DNA of 64,000 bases from an uncultured Alphaproteobacteria bacterium (GCA_902584635.1 CACIAQ010000006.1:1-64000); one strand, 5' to 3'. Positions 7,882-19,085 are shown, numbered from the stretch's first letter. Made by a program: numbers and translations. Notes: generated by a model from the letters alone, not told the origin.

Positions 7882-9201
7882 ATGAAATTCAAAGAAATTT
7901 TAAAAGATAAACTAAAAAGAAAATATGAATTTACGCTCAAAGCGTCTGAATTAAATAGAGATGTTGATCAGCAGCTAGAGAAAGAGCAACCATCTATTCA
8001 GATGAAAGGTTTCAGAAAAGGAAAGGTTCCTGTAAGCTTATTGAAAAAAATGCATGGCGAGACCTTGTTATCAGAAGCCATGAAACGTGCTACAGACACT
8101 GCTGTAAAAAATCACTTCGATAAAGAGAAAGATAAGCCAGCCTACGAACCAAAAATAGAACTGTTAAATAAAGAGTGGAAAGTAGGGGATGACGTGCAGC
8201 TCTCGATAGAATATGAGTGTATGCCAGTTATACCAAAGTTTGATCTTTCAAAATTAGTTCTGGAGAAACAAATTGCTGAACCTGATAAAAAATCGTTAGA
8301 TGACGCTATGAACAATGTTCGAGAGAGTAGTCTTGACTATAGGCCTGTAAAAGATGGTAATAAATCTAAGAAAAAAGATCAGGTTACACTAGATTTTGAA
8401 GGTTTCAAGGACGGTAAGCCCTTTGAAAACGGTTCTAGCAAAGACTTTCCGCTTGTCTTAGGCTCAAATAATTTCATTCCAGGTTTTGAGGATCAATTAA
8501 TTGGTCTTAAAAAAAATGAGGAAAAAGTGGTAAAGGTTACATTTCCCGAAAACTATGGGAACCAAGAGCTTTCAGGTAAAGACGTGGAGTTCAAATGTAA
8601 AATAAAAGAAGTATTAAGCCCTGTTTTACCAAAAGTTGATGATGAATTAGCAAAGAAGTTTGGTTTGGAGGGCCTTAAGCAACTTAAAGAAAATCTCGAG
8701 AAACAAGTAGAAACTGAATTCGAACAAGCTGCAAGAGTTTTACTCAAAAAGCAATTAATGGATAAGCTCGAGAAAGAACTCAAATTCGAATTGCCAGAGT
8801 CTTTAGTAACAACTGAGGCAAACTCAATAGCTATGAAAAAGGATAAAATAGATAGCAATAGTGCTTCTCCAGATCAAACAGCCAATGTCACAAACGAAGA
8901 TAGAAAGATTGCTGAGCGTCGTGTAAGGGTAGGATTGTTTTTTGCTGAGTTTGGAATAGAGAATAAGTTAGATTTAAACGAGGCTGAGTTGAACACTGCG
9001 TTTGAAGATGAGTCCAAAAAATATCCTGGGCAGGAACAAGACTATCTTAAGTTCATTAAGTCTAATCCCCAAGCCCAGCAAGCTATAAGAGGTCCGCTGT
9101 TTGAAGAAAAAGTGGTAAATAGTATACTTGAAACGGTTACTCTCAAAGAAAAAAAGCTTTCTGTAGAGAAATTCAAAGAGCAGATGGAAAAACTTAACTA
9201 A
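7882..9201 (+). CDS. tig: Trigger factor
   Basis: N-terminal ribosome-binding motif GFRKGKVPVSLLKK, FKBP domain, C-terminal chaperone region; upstream of clpP-clpX. The supplied ORF starts at 7855 (TTG); ATG at 7882 is more consistent with the family. Confidence 0.95.
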   Translation: MKFKEILKDKLKRKYEFTLKASELNRDVDQQLEKEQPSIQMKGFRKGKVPVSLLKKMHGETLLSEAMKRATDTAVKNHFDKEKDKPAYEPKIELLNKEWKVGDDVQLSIEYECMPVIPKFDLSKLVLEKQIAEPDKKSLDDAMNNVRESSLDYRPVKDGNKSKKKDQVTLDFEGFKDGKPFENGSSKDFPLVLGSNNFIPGFEDQLIGLKKNEEKVVKVTFPENYGNQELSGKDVEFKCKIKEVLSPVLPKVDDELAKKFGLEGLKQLKENLEKQVETEFEQAARVLLKKQLMDKLEKELKFELPESLVTTEANSIAMKKDKIDSNSASPDQTANVTNEDRKIAERRVRVGLFFAEFGIENKLDLNEAELNTAFEDESKKYPGQEQDYLKFIKSNPQAQQAIRGPLFEEKVVNSILETVTLKEKKLSVEKFKEQMEKLN

Positions 9202-9228
9202 ATTGTAGAGAAAAAAATAAAGGGAGTT

Positions 9229-9867
9229 ATGATGAAAGATATTAATGATGCTTACATGAATACATTGGTTCCAATGGTTGTGGAACAAAGCGCAAGAGGT
9301 GAACGGGCATATGATATTTTCTCAAGGCTCTTAAAGGAGAGAATTATATTTATTTCAGGACCTATACATGATGGAATGTCGACTTTAGTTGTAGCTCAGT
9401 TGCTATTTTTAGAAGCAGAAAATCCAAAAAAAGAAATTTCTATGTACATTAATTCTCCCGGTGGTGTAGTTTCATCCGGTTTGTCTATCTATGACACAAT
9501 GCAGTACATTAGACCAAAAATAGCTACCATGTGTGTGGGTCAAGCAGCTTCAATGGGATCTCTTTTGCTAGCTGCTGGCGAACAAGGTATGCGATTTTGT
9601 TTACCAAATAGTAGGGTAATGGTTCATCAACCTTCAGGAGGCTTTCAAGGTCAAGCGTCAGATATTGCTCTTCATGCTCAAGAGATTCTTGATCTTAAGA
9701 AGAGATTAAATATGATTTATGTGAAGCACACTGAACAAAAGATAAGTGCAGTAGAAAAGGCTTTAGATCGAGATAACTTTATGACGCCAGAACAATCACT
9801 TGAATGGGGCATCATAGATAAAATTATTGACCGCAGAGAGAGTGCTGAATCAGAAAAAGTGGAATAA
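9229..9867 (+). CDS. clpP: ATP-dependent Clp protease proteolytic subunit
   Basis: [56 protein letters not shown]. Confidence 0.98.
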   Translation: MMKDINDAYMNTLVPMVVEQSARGERAYDIFSRLLKERIIFISGPIHDGMSTLVVAQLLFLEAENPKKEISMYINSPGGVVSSGLSIYDTMQYIRPKIATMCVGQAASMGSLLLAAGEQGMRFCLPNSRVMVHQPSGGFQGQASDIALHAQEILDLKKRLNMIYVKHTEQKISAVEKALDRDNFMTPEQSLEWGIIDKIIDRRESAESEKVE

Positions 9868-9926
9868 ATATTGCATTTTGATAAAAAAACTTGGCAGAAT
9901 TTATAAACCTACTAATATAGGAAACT

Positions 9927-11195
9927 ATGAGTAAGTCTGGATCGACATCTAATAAAAATACGCTCTTTTGTTCTTTTTGTGGTAAAAGCCAGCATGAAGT
10001 GAAGAAGCTTATAGCTGGACCAACAGTGTTTATATGTGATGAGTGTGTTGAATTATGCATGGATATTATTAAAGAAGAGGTTAAGACAAGCGAAGGGAAG
10101 GATGCAAAATCCCTAATTCCTGCTCCTAAAGAAATTTTTGAGGTATTGAATGACTATGTAATCGGGCAGACTTCTGCTAAGAAAATTTTATCTGTAGCAG
10201 TTCATAATCATTATAAGCGAATAGGGTACTCTCCCAAAAAGGGAGATGTAGAACTACAGAAATCAAATATTATGCTTATAGGGCCGACTGGCTGTGGCAA
10301 AACTCTTCTTGCTCAAACACTAGCGCGTATTTTGGATGTTCCATTTACTATGGCAGATGCTACTACTCTTACAGAAGCAGGTTACGTAGGAGAAGATGTT
10401 GAAAATATTATACTCAAATTATTACAACAGGCTGACTATAATGTAGAAAAGGCACAGAGAGGGATTGTCTACATAGATGAAATCGATAAGATCAGTCGAA
10501 AGACTGATAACCCATCAATTACGAGAGATGTATCTGGTGAAGGCGTTCAGCAAGCTCTTTTGAAGATCATGGAGGGTACTGTTGCTTCTGTGCCGCCTCA
10601 AGGCGGACGAAAACATCCTCAGCAAGAGTTTCTACAAGTTGATACAACTAATATTCTCTTTATTTGTGGAGGTGCCTTCGCCGGTCTTGAAAAAGTAATT
10701 TCTTCGAGAGGTGAATCTAAGAGTATAGGTTTTGGAGCTGATGTTAGTGGCCCAGATAGTAGAAAAATTGGAGATATAATTAGCGATGTTGAGCCTCAGG
10801 ATCTTTTAAAGTTTGGACTTATCCCTGAATTCGTTGGTAGGTTGCCTGTTGTAGCAACCTTAAATGATTTGAATATCGAAGCTATGATCAAAATATTGTC
10901 AGAACCAAAGAATGCACTTGTCAAACAATTCAAAAAATTATTTGAACTAGAGGGTGTAAAGCTCACAATCACTGAGGAGGCGCTGAAAAGTATCGCAAAT
11001 AAGGCAATAAAGCGTAAAACAGGTGCTAGAGCTTTACGTTCTATATTAGAGAAGCTTTTATTGGATTCAATGTTTGAATTGCCTTCATTACAATCGGTTG
11101 AGGAAATAGTAGTAAACGAAGACGCGGTCGATAAAGATACCGAGCCATTGTTGATATATAGCGAAAGTTCTGAGGAACCCGCTTCTGCGTCTTAG
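9927..11195 (+). CDS. clpX: ATP-dependent Clp protease ATP-binding subunit ClpX
   Basis: Zinc finger [26 protein letters not shown], Walker [17 protein letters not shown]. Confidence 0.98.
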   Translation: MSKSGSTSNKNTLFCSFCGKSQHEVKKLIAGPTVFICDECVELCMDIIKEEVKTSEGKDAKSLIPAPKEIFEVLNDYVIGQTSAKKILSVAVHNHYKRIGYSPKKGDVELQKSNIMLIGPTGCGKTLLAQTLARILDVPFTMADATTLTEAGYVGEDVENIILKLLQQADYNVEKAQRGIVYIDEIDKISRKTDNPSITRDVSGEGVQQALLKIMEGTVASVPPQGGRKHPQQEFLQVDTTNILFICGGAFAGLEKVISSRGESKSIGFGADVSGPDSRKIGDIISDVEPQDLLKFGLIPEFVGRLPVVATLNDLNIEAMIKILSEPKNALVKQFKKLFELEGVKLTITEEALKSIANKAIKRKTGARALRSILEKLLLDSMFELPSLQSVEEIVVNEDAVDKDTEPLLIYSESSEEPASAS

Positions 11196-11207
11196 GGTAA
11201 GCATAAA

Positions 11208-11618
11208 ATGGTTATTAAAAAGGTATTAAAGTTTTTATTCACTTGGTGGAATGGGAATACTGTAGGTACCATGGTATACACTTATTTAAATGGTAAAAAA
11301 GTGGGAGAGGATTACTTCGGTAATCATTTTTATGAAAGTAGAAATAAAAGAAATCGGTGGTGTACCTATTCTTATCAATCTGATGCCTCAAAAATTAGTC
11401 CTGAATGGAATAGTTGGCTAAGGTTTATTACTAATTCATGTCCGACCAAAAACGAAACTACATATGAGTGGCAAAAACCTTTTATTGGTAATTTAACTGG
11501 TCTAGACGGTGCCTATAAACCCGAAATAGTAAGATCTGGAGATAAAAATGAAGATTTAAATGGGTACCAATCTGACTATAAAGCTTGGAAACCAGAGAAA
11601 ATAAAGAATGAAAGTTAA
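11208..11618 (+). CDS. NADH:ubiquinone oxidoreductase NDUFA12 (17.2 kDa subunit)-family protein
   Basis: FTWWNGNTVGTMVYTYLNGKKVGEDYFGNHFYE... and SPEWNSWL. Confidence 0.9.
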   Translation: MVIKKVLKFLFTWWNGNTVGTMVYTYLNGKKVGEDYFGNHFYESRNKRNRWCTYSYQSDASKISPEWNSWLRFITNSCPTKNETTYEWQKPFIGNLTGLDGAYKPEIVRSGDKNEDLNGYQSDYKAWKPEKIKNES

Positions 11619-12054
11619 TACTCTTGATGCTTTGCTTGGTTTCGTAATATTATTGATTACTGGTTTATTTGTTTTTTATGTTTATGTAACAGTCGATAAT
11701 AAATTTTTCAATGCCGAACTTTTTATCTTGAAAGCCCGTTTTGAGAATATAGATGGGATAGTAGTAGGAAGCAAAATAAAGATGTCCGGGGTAAATATTG
11801 GGTCAGTTAAAAGTATTTCAATAGATCCAGAGAGCTTCTATGCAATAGTAACGATGGGTTTTGATAAGGAATTTAATTTTCCAGACGACACTGAAGCCTC
11901 TGTCCAACTGGAGGGTCTATTAGGAGGTAGCTATATATCGATCCTACCTGGGGGCTCAGATGTTATGTTATTAAATGATCAAGAGATTTTGTATACACAG
12001 GGCTCTACAAGTCTTTTAAACTTGATGCTTAAATTCGCGAATACCAGTAACTAA
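11608..12054 (+). CDS. mlaD: MlaD-family outer membrane lipid asymmetry protein
   Basis: N-terminal TM; MCE domain ARFENIDGIVVGSKIKMSGVNIGSVKSI; LEGLLGGSYISILPGG. Confidence 0.92.
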   Translation: MKVNTLDALLGFVILLITGLFVFYVYVTVDNKFFNAELFILKARFENIDGIVVGSKIKMSGVNIGSVKSISIDPESFYAIVTMGFDKEFNFPDDTEASVQLEGLLGGSYISILPGGSDVMLLNDQEILYTQGSTSLLNLMLKFANTSN

Positions 12055-12705
12055 CGACTTCGCTTCGGCAATGTTGATTAGATTTTTGTCGATTACGCAT
12101 GAGCTTAACAACGCGAACTTTGTTTTACTGGCGTTTGTTTTTTTAACAAGAGACACAAACAAACCTCTTGATATTTCCTTCGCTCCCATTGTTTTAAGAT
12201 GATTAGTCATAAATTGAATATCTAACAATGAAAATTTATGTAATGCCAAAATACCCATTAAAGCTATTAACGCTATTTTTGATCCATTTGGACTTTTAGA
12301 ATACATACTTTCTGCAAAAAATACGTTTCCAATGGCTACACCATACAACCCACCTATTAATTTTTTTTCCTCCCAAACTTCTATTGAGTGAGCGTACCCT
12401 AAATCGTGCAAGTTGTTATAAATGCTCACAATTGACTTATTTATCCATGTCTCTTCCCTATTAGCACAGTTAGAGATAATTGTCGGGAAATCATGATTAA
12501 TTGAAAACTCAAAGTTCTTTTTGAAGCACAGCTTTTTTAAGCTCCTTGAGATGTGCAATTTTGAAATAGGAATTACTGCTCTTATTATAGGATTGCACCA
12601 AAAAACCTGATCATCATCGTTGTGGTCTCCCATTGGGAAAATACCATTTCTATAAAGATTTATTATTGTCTTTGGGTTTATTGGTTTATGAGAGTGTGAA
12701 ATCAA
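12016..12705 (-). CDS. aat: Leucyl/phenylalanyl-tRNA-protein transferase
   Basis: YRNGIFPMG...VFWCNPIIRAVIP, YAHSIEVWEEKKLIGGLYGVAIGNVFFAESMYS, LDIQFMTNHLKTMGAKEISR. Confidence 0.95.
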   Translation of the reverse strand: MISHSHKPINPKTIINLYRNGIFPMGDHNDDDQVFWCNPIIRAVIPISKLHISRSLKKLCFKKNFEFSINHDFPTIISNCANREETWINKSIVSIYNNLHDLGYAHSIEVWEEKKLIGGLYGVAIGNVFFAESMYSKSPNGSKIALIALMGILALHKFSLLDIQFMTNHLKTMGAKEISRGLFVSLVKKTNASKTKFALLSSCVIDKNLINIAEAKSLVTGIREFKHQV

Positions 12706-14052
12706 TTACTTTACCTGATCCGCAAGCCAGTGCTCCAGCCAATGGATATTATATTCTCCGCTATTAAAGTCCTCTTCATCTAATATTTTTTTAAAAAGAT
12801 CTACAGTGGTATGAACTCCATCTATAATTAGTTCATCAAGAGCTCGAGATAGCCTGCTAAGAGCCATCGATCTGCTATCTGCATGTACAATTAATTTTCC
12901 TATTAGGCTATCGTAGTGAGAGGGAACCAAAAACCCATTATAAATGGCACTATCCATCCTAATTCCTATACCACCTGGTGAATGGAATTCTTTTATATTT
13001 CCTGGCGAAGGCAAAAAATTTGGAAGGCATTCGGCGTTAATTCGGCATTCTATTGCATGACCTTTAGGACTAAGAGTTTCCTGAGAAAGTGACATACCCT
13101 TTCCAAAAGCTATTCTTATTTGTTCCCTTACCAAATCTATTCCATAAATAGCTTCTGTTATAGGATGCTCAACTTGTAGTCTTGTATTCATTTCAATGAA
13201 AAAAAATTCTTTGTTTTCATATAAAAACTCTATAGTTCCTGCTCCCTCGTATTTCATTTTACTAATAGCATTTGAACAAATACTTCCTATTTTTGCAATC
13301 TCCTTTGAGTTAACTCCGGGGCTAGGTGTCTCTTCCAGTACTTTTTGGTGTCTTCGTTGAAGGGAACAATCTCTTTCTCCCAAATGGACTGCTTTACCCT
13401 TGCCATCTCCAAAAACTTGAATTTCAATGTGTCTAGGTTTTTCCAAGTATTTTTCTATGTATATTGTATCATCGTTAAAGCTCTTTTTTGCTTCTGACTT
13501 TGCTTGCAAAAACAATGTCTCTAATTGATCATCGCTAGATACTATTTTCATACCTATACCTCCACCTCCAGAGGCAGCTTTTAATAGTACAGGGTAGCCT
13601 ATTTTTTTTGCAATAATATAGGCATCATGAATACCTTTGACTTCACCATCGGAGCCTGGAACACAAGGAACGTTAAATGTTTCCATTTGGACTTTCGCAT
13701 TTATTTTGTCACCCATTATATTGATATGAGAAACAGAAGGACCGATAAACTTTATGCCATGGTCTCCCAATATTTCAGCAAATTTTGCATTTTCAGATAG
13801 AAAACCATAGCCTGGATGCACGGCCTCGCTTCCAGTAATTTCACAAGCAGATATAATTGAAGGAATTGAAAGGTAACTTTTTGCACTTTCAGCTGGACCA
13901 ATGCACACGCTTTCATCTGCCATCCTTACGTGCATTGCGTCTACATCAGCTTGAGAATATACTGCAACAGTTTTAATTCCCATTTCCTTACACGTCCTGA
14001 TGACTCGAAGTGCAATTTCACCTCTGTTAGCTATCAATATTTTTTTAAACAT
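12706..14052 (-). CDS. accC: Acetyl-CoA carboxylase biotin carboxylase subunit
   Basis: MFKKILIANRGEIALRVIRTCKEMGIKTVAVYS..., EMNTRLQVEHPITE. Confidence 0.97.
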   Translation of the reverse strand: MFKKILIANRGEIALRVIRTCKEMGIKTVAVYSQADVDAMHVRMADESVCIGPAESAKSYLSIPSIISACEITGSEAVHPGYGFLSENAKFAEILGDHGIKFIGPSVSHINIMGDKINAKVQMETFNVPCVPGSDGEVKGIHDAYIIAKKIGYPVLLKAASGGGGIGMKIVSSDDQLETLFLQAKSEAKKSFNDDTIYIEKYLEKPRHIEIQVFGDGKGKAVHLGERDCSLQRRHQKVLEETPSPGVNSKEIAKIGSICSNAISKMKYEGAGTIEFLYENKEFFFIEMNTRLQVEHPITEAIYGIDLVREQIRIAFGKGMSLSQETLSPKGHAIECRINAECLPNFLPSPGNIKEFHSPGGIGIRMDSAIYNGFLVPSHYDSLIGKLIVHADSRSMALSRLSRALDELIIDGVHTTVDLFKKILDEEDFNSGEYNIHWLEHWLADQVK

Positions 14053-14538
14053 TTACGTTTCTATGACTACAAGTGGTGTATCGAACTCTACAGGGCTCTC
14101 ATTGCTAACTAATATTTCTTTAACAGTTCCATCTAATGTTGAAGGGATCTGATTCATTGTTTTCATGGCCTCAATTATTAAGATTGTATCGCCCTTTTTT
14201 ACCTTTTTCCCGACATGGATAAATGTTGCCTCTTCTGGCGAGGGTGACAAATAAATCGTCCCAACCATTGGAGATTTTATAATGTTACTGTCTGATAACG
14301 ATTTCTGGGAGGTCTCTTTTGAAATAAATTCTTTCTTTTCAGCAGAGCCATAATCAACCCTTATTGACCCTGTTTCTTGATATGCTGGAACAGAAATAGA
14401 ATTGTTAATCTTTATTTTAAGTTTGTGTTTATCGGCTAACTTACGTGTAATTTCTAAAGAAGACAATTTTTTATCTTTTAACATTTTCACTAGGTAATCA
14501 ATAAAAGATTTTTCGATTTCCAATTCATTTTTTTTCAT
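14053..14538 (-). CDS. accB: Acetyl-CoA carboxylase biotin carboxyl carrier protein
   Basis: C-terminal biotinyl domain [15 protein letters not shown]... with [11 protein letters not shown]; upstream of accC. Confidence 0.96.
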   Translation of the reverse strand: MKKNELEIEKSFIDYLVKMLKDKKLSSLEITRKLADKHKLKIKINNSISVPAYQETGSIRVDYGSAEKKEFISKETSQKSLSDSNIIKSPMVGTIYLSPSPEEATFIHVGKKVKKGDTILIIEAMKTMNQIPSTLDGTVKEILVSNESPVEFDTPLVVIET

Positions 14539-14637
14539 AGCTAAAGTCCACAGTGGTGTAATATCGGAGAGAAATAAGATGGATCGTTACATTATCAACA
14601 CAATCTTTGCAAGTGAAATTTTGTAGGTCGTTGGAAG

Positions 14638-16845
14638 CTAGCGGTCCCACCAACCTTTTTTACCCATTTTGGAATCTCGACTGCTTTCGTTATTTTCTGT
14701 CGGCTTGTCATCGTCAGTATTTAGCCCCTCTATTGTTTTTTTTGCACTAGCTTTAGTTCGAGTTTTTGAAGTCTTTTCTTTGTTTTCTTTTTGTCCAGAA
14801 TGATCAATTTTTTTGTGACTTATTTTACTACCGCTAATTAAATTAGTATTAGTTGAACTGTCGCTTTCTATCGGAGGTAGCGGTTCATTATGGGTCACTA
14901 CTTTCTTTTCAGTTTGAGTAGGTATGTCCAATTCTTTCTGATGCTTTCTTTTCCTTCTCCTTTTCTTCTTTTTTTGTTCCTCAGCATCTTCTAATTGGCT
15001 TTCGTTAATAGTATTAGCAGACATCTTCTGATTATATTTCAACTCGGGATCTTCCTTTTTATTCTCACTATCTTTCTTTTTGGATCTCGATTTATTCCTA
15101 TCCGTGTTTTTTTTGAATCGCTTTTCACTAAACGCATCCTCTATTAAATAATGTGGAGAAATTAAATTTGTTTCAGCATGTAATTCTATTTTAATTTGAT
15201 ATCGTTGCTCAATAACAAGGATGTGATCTCTTTTGCTATTTATTAAATAGTTTGTTGTCTGGACTGGAGCCTTTACCAATAGAGTATCTTTTATTTTTGC
15301 TCTAGATCCCTCCTTGTCTAAATCCCTTAATATTTGAAGAGCTAATGACTCATCGGAGCGAGTGACACCTGTTCCATGACAAAATGAGCAAGGCATAGTT
15401 GTTGACTCTAGCATCCCTGGTCTCAATCTTTGCCTTGACATCTCAAGTAGGCCAAAAGACGAAATTCTTCCTATTTGCATTCTTGCTCTATCTAGATTAA
15501 TGCAATCTCTCATCATTTTTTCGACGGCAATATTGTTTTTCTTTTCCTCCATATCTATGAAGTCAATAACTATAAGACCAGCTAAATCCCTTAATTTTAA
15601 TTGTCGGGCTATTTCAGAAGCTGCTTCGAGATTAGTTTTAAGTGCAGTTTCCTCTATGCTTCTTTCTTTTGTGGCTCTTCCAGAATTTACATCAATGGCT
15701 ACCAAAGCCTCCGTAATCCCAATCACAATATAGCCTCCTGACTTTAGTTGGACGATAGGATTAAACATTTCCTGAAGATAGTTTTCAACTTCATAGAATG
15801 AGAATATAGGTACCTTCCCATTGTATTTTTTTACATATTTTGCATGTGATGGCATTAGAAGCTTAAGATAGGCTTTAGCTTCCTTATAAGCATTCTCTCC
15901 TTCTACTATTATTTCCTTAATATCTCTATCATATAGATCTCTAATAGCTCTTTTTATAAGGTTTCCTTCAGCATGAATTAAAGTTGGAGCTAGAGAGCTT
16001 AATGTTTGTTCTTTTATTGCCTCCCAAGCTTTGAGCAGGAATTCATAGTCTCTCTTAATTTCTGTTTTTGTGCGTTTTCCACCAGCCGTTCGAATAATTA
16101 AACCGCTATTGGGTTTTAACACTAAGTCTTCAATAATTTTTTTTAACTTTAATCTATCCTTAAGAGCAGTTATCTTTTTTGATATTCCTCCACCCCTCGA
16201 GGAATTAGGCATCAAAACGCAATATCTTCCAGCTATCGAAAGATAAGTAGTCAAAGCTGCACCTTTATTTCCCCTTTCCTCTTTAGTTACCTGAACCAAA
16301 AGTATCTGACGAACTTTTATTACTTCTTGAATTTTATATTTTCTTTGTAGAGGTCTTTTTTCCGGGAAAGGGTCCTCTTCTACTATTTCAGCTGAATTAT
16401 CCCTATCCCCAACATCAACTGTTTGATTATTGTTTAGACCTAATTCACTACTAGCGTTGAGCCCATAAGCCCCTTCAAGACTTTTAATTCCATCTCCTAG
16501 ATAGTCTTTATCTTCGTTTGTAATTATTTCGAGCTCTTTATTTTGAGCACTTTCTTCAGCTTTAAACTGTTCTGCTATCAAGGCCTCCTTGTCAGCTAAG
16601 GGTATCTGGTAATAGTCAGGATGAATCTCTGAAAATGCCAAAAAGCCATGCCTATTACCTCCATAATCAAGAAAGGCAGCTTGTAAAGAAGGCTCTACTC
16701 TGGTCACCTTAGCAAGGTATATGTTTCCTGTAATTTGGTTTTTTTCATTATTCTCAAAGTCAAAATCGTGAGTTTGAGAAGACTCTGCGACAACAACCCT
16801 CGTCTCTTCAGGATGCGCTGCATCAATAAGTAGTTTCTTTTCCAT
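14638..16845 (-). CDS. rne: Ribonuclease E/G
   Basis: S1 domain with acidic insertion, DVNSGRATKERSIEETALKTNLEAASEIARQLKLRDLAGLIVIDFIDME, Zn-link motif MPCSFCHGTG, Lys/Glu-rich C-terminal tail. Confidence 0.93.
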   Translation of the reverse strand: MEKKLLIDAAHPEETRVVVAESSQTHDFDFENNEKNQITGNIYLAKVTRVEPSLQAAFLDYGGNRHGFLAFSEIHPDYYQIPLADKEALIAEQFKAEESAQNKELEIITNEDKDYLGDGIKSLEGAYGLNASSELGLNNNQTVDVGDRDNSAEIVEEDPFPEKRPLQRKYKIQEVIKVRQILLVQVTKEERGNKGAALTTYLSIAGRYCVLMPNSSRGGGISKKITALKDRLKLKKIIEDLVLKPNSGLIIRTAGGKRTKTEIKRDYEFLLKAWEAIKEQTLSSLAPTLIHAEGNLIKRAIRDLYDRDIKEIIVEGENAYKEAKAYLKLLMPSHAKYVKKYNGKVPIFSFYEVENYLQEMFNPIVQLKSGGYIVIGITEALVAIDVNSGRATKERSIEETALKTNLEAASEIARQLKLRDLAGLIVIDFIDMEEKKNNIAVEKMMRDCINLDRARMQIGRISSFGLLEMSRQRLRPGMLESTTMPCSFCHGTGVTRSDESLALQILRDLDKEGSRAKIKDTLLVKAPVQTTNYLINSKRDHILVIEQRYQIKIELHAETNLISPHYLIEDAFSEKRFKKNTDRNKSRSKKKDSENKKEDPELKYNQKMSANTINESQLEDAEEQKKKKRRRKRKHQKELDIPTQTEKKVVTHNEPLPPIESDSSTNTNLISGSKISHKKIDHSGQKENKEKTSKTRTKASAKKTIEGLNTDDDKPTENNESSRDSKMGKKGWWDR

Positions 16846-17173
16846 AGTGAAATCTCGCCTTTAGAGGAAAGAAAATAAATTTTAATTTTTTCCTGTCCAA
16901 ACAATTATTTATCCTCATATCTATTTTTATCAGTCTTAAAAGACAGTTTGTAAAAAAGACACATTTTAATTCTTAGTAAATGCCAGATTTTTTCCACTGG
17001 CTCGCTTCGTTAAAGTAAACAATCAAGACACAATATACAAGCTATTTAGTTATATTTTTATTTCCATTTTGATATTTACAAAGCACAAATACTAGATTTT
17101 ATTCTCTATACATTGTATTTAATATATTAAAGGCTCCATCAATTCTATAACTAGTTTCTTGCGGAGATATTTT

Positions 17174-18271
17174 ATGAGTGCAGAAATACAAAAATATATT
17201 TCTGAGATTTCCAGCTCCCTTAATTTAATTTCAAGGAGGATTGAGTTTGGGACTCTCAATGACAGAATATCTAGAAAGACCTCGGAGTGTGAAAATCCTG
17301 AAATATGGAAAGATCAAACTGTGGCCAAGGGTTTAATGAGAGAGAGGCAAGCATTATTGGAACAATTTGAGACCTTTAGTAAACTCAGAAATGAGTTTAA
17401 TGATATTAAAACATTGTTTGAAATTGGGTCAGATGAAAAAGATGAGTCTCTTTTGATCGAGTTAGAAAGTTCCTTTGTAAGGCTAAAAAATGAGGTTACA
17501 GAGGTACAGGTTCTATCCTTATTGGATGGAGAAGCAGATTCAAATGATGCATTTTTAGAAATAAACTCTGGTGCTGGAGGGACCGAGAGCTGCGACTGGG
17601 CACAAATGCTTGCTAGAATGTATTATAGATGGGCCGAAAAGAAAAAATATAGGCTGGAACTAATTTCTGAAAGTCAAGGTGATGAAGCTGGTATCAAATC
17701 ATGCTGTTATAAGATTATTGGAAATAATGCGTACGGATGGTTGCGGTCAGAGAGTGGAGTTCATCGCTTGGTTCGTATTTCTCCTTTTGACAGCTCATCA
17801 AGAAGACACACTTCGTTTTCTTCTGTTTGGGTATACCCAGTTGTTGATGACAATTTTGATATAGAAATTAATCCATCAGACTTGCGAATAGATACTTTTA
17901 GATCTTCAGGCCCCGGTGGACAGCACGCAAATAAAACCGATTCAGCGGTTAGAATAACACATCTGCCAACAGGTATAGTTGTGACAAGCTCCGAAAAATC
18001 TCAACATCAAAATAGAACTAACTGCATGTCAGCATTAAAATCCCGATTATACGAACTTGAGATGCGCAAACGGAATGAAAGCATCCAAGAGAGTCATAGT
18101 CAGAAGGGTGAAGCAGGATGGGGAAACCAAATAAGATCATATGTTCTTCATCCATACCAAATGGTAAAGGATCTGAGAAGTGGTGAAGAGAGTAGTGATA
18201 GTCAGAAGGTTCTAGACGGCGACTTAGACACGTTCATGTCTTCATTTTTATCTTTAACTTCCTCAAAATAG
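17174..18271 (+). CDS. prfB: Peptide chain release factor 2
   Basis: SPFDSSSRRHTSF, GPGGQHANKTDSAVRITHLPTG; no programmed frameshift seen. The supplied ORF begins at 17159; ATG at 17174 is also possible. Confidence 0.94.
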   Translation: MSAEIQKYISEISSSLNLISRRIEFGTLNDRISRKTSECENPEIWKDQTVAKGLMRERQALLEQFETFSKLRNEFNDIKTLFEIGSDEKDESLLIELESSFVRLKNEVTEVQVLSLLDGEADSNDAFLEINSGAGGTESCDWAQMLARMYYRWAEKKKYRLELISESQGDEAGIKSCCYKIIGNNAYGWLRSESGVHRLVRISPFDSSSRRHTSFSSVWVYPVVDDNFDIEINPSDLRIDTFRSSGPGGQHANKTDSAVRITHLPTGIVVTSSEKSQHQNRTNCMSALKSRLYELEMRKRNESIQESHSQKGEAGWGNQIRSYVLHPYQMVKDLRSGEESSDSQKVLDGDLDTFMSSFLSLTSSK

Positions 18272-18272
18272 C

Positions 18273-18752
18273 TTACTTCTTTTTTTCTGGCAAGTTTTCA
18301 AACGGATTATCTGTGCGCTGCACCGTTCCCTCGAAGTGGGCTCCCGTCTCAATTGCTATAGCCTTGTGAATTATATCACCTTGCACTCTGGCTTTATTGG
18401 TAAGACGGACTTTAAGACCTCGAATGCGCCCAACTACACTCCCATTAATAATGACGTCGTCTGCTACTATTTCGCCCTTTATCTTTGACGTTTCTCCCAC
18501 AGTCAGTAGATGAGCTTGAATGTCTCCTTCTATAACTCCTTCTATCTGTATGTCTCCGGTTGTTAGAAGGTTACCCTTAACTTTTAGATCACTTGACAAA
18601 ACGGATGGCGCAACTTTTGTGAAGACCTTATTTTCTTCAGGCTGCCCAGTTATGTCTTTTTTGGGTTTATCCAGTTCGTTGTCTTTGGGTGGTATTGGCA
18701 CAGGAGCCACCACCATATCTTTAGTTTCAGTTTTCTTTGATTTGCTAAACAT
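18273..18752 (-). CDS. Bactofilin (polymer-forming cytoskeletal protein)
   Basis: SSDLKVKGNLLTTGDIQIEGVIEGDIQAHLLTVGETSKIKGEIVADDVIINGSVVGRIRG repeats. Confidence 0.92.
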   Translation of the reverse strand: MFSKSKKTETKDMVVAPVPIPPKDNELDKPKKDITGQPEENKVFTKVAPSVLSSDLKVKGNLLTTGDIQIEGVIEGDIQAHLLTVGETSKIKGEIVADDVIINGSVVGRIRGLKVRLTNKARVQGDIIHKAIAIETGAHFEGTVQRTDNPFENLPEKKK

Positions 18753-19085
18753 TTTTCTGCCTATGACTTTGATTATTTTTACCCAAGTGTTTATTCCACT
18801 TCCTTATAAGTCAAGTTTTTTTAATTAAACATTAGCACTGTTTAGTGAGTGCATGATAGCCTATTGAACACTTAAAATGATTATAACGATCCAGATTTTC
18901 TTTCGGGTTTACAACTGTTCCAAAAGACTTAGAATTATTCTCGGTAAGCATTTTTAAAAAATTAAACTATCTTTCTGTTTGATACAAATCATTTTTAGAA
19001 TTAAGACAATATTAAATTTTAAAAATACTTTTTGAATCATTCATAAAGGTAAACGGTTTTTATTTAGATAGTTTGTACATTTTAA

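Noticed and set aside
7695-7940. 81-aa ORF on - strand upstream of tig
   Set aside because: Overlaps the tig start; no ribosome-binding site or family motif noticed.
8553-8858. 101-aa Ser/Leu-rich ORF on - strand
   Set aside because: Antisense to trigger factor; low-complexity composition typical of antisense reading of Lys/Glu-rich coding sequence.
12016-12054. 39-bp convergent overlap of mlaD and aat coding ends
   Set aside because: Real in the ORF track, but convergent overlaps are common in compact genomes; not interesting by itself.
14638-15100. Lys/Glu-rich repetitive-looking segment in rne
   Set aside because: Matches the disordered C-terminal tail of RNase E rather than a DNA repeat or novel element.
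16982-17003. Short inverted repeat GCCAG...CTGGC in the rne-prfB gap
   Set aside because: Only a 5-bp stem with a 10-nt loop and no T-run; expected by chance.
17174-17300. Possible prfB programmed +1 frameshift
   Set aside because: The frame is open from the start through the RF2 N-terminal region with no in-frame UGA/frameshift signal as in E. coli.
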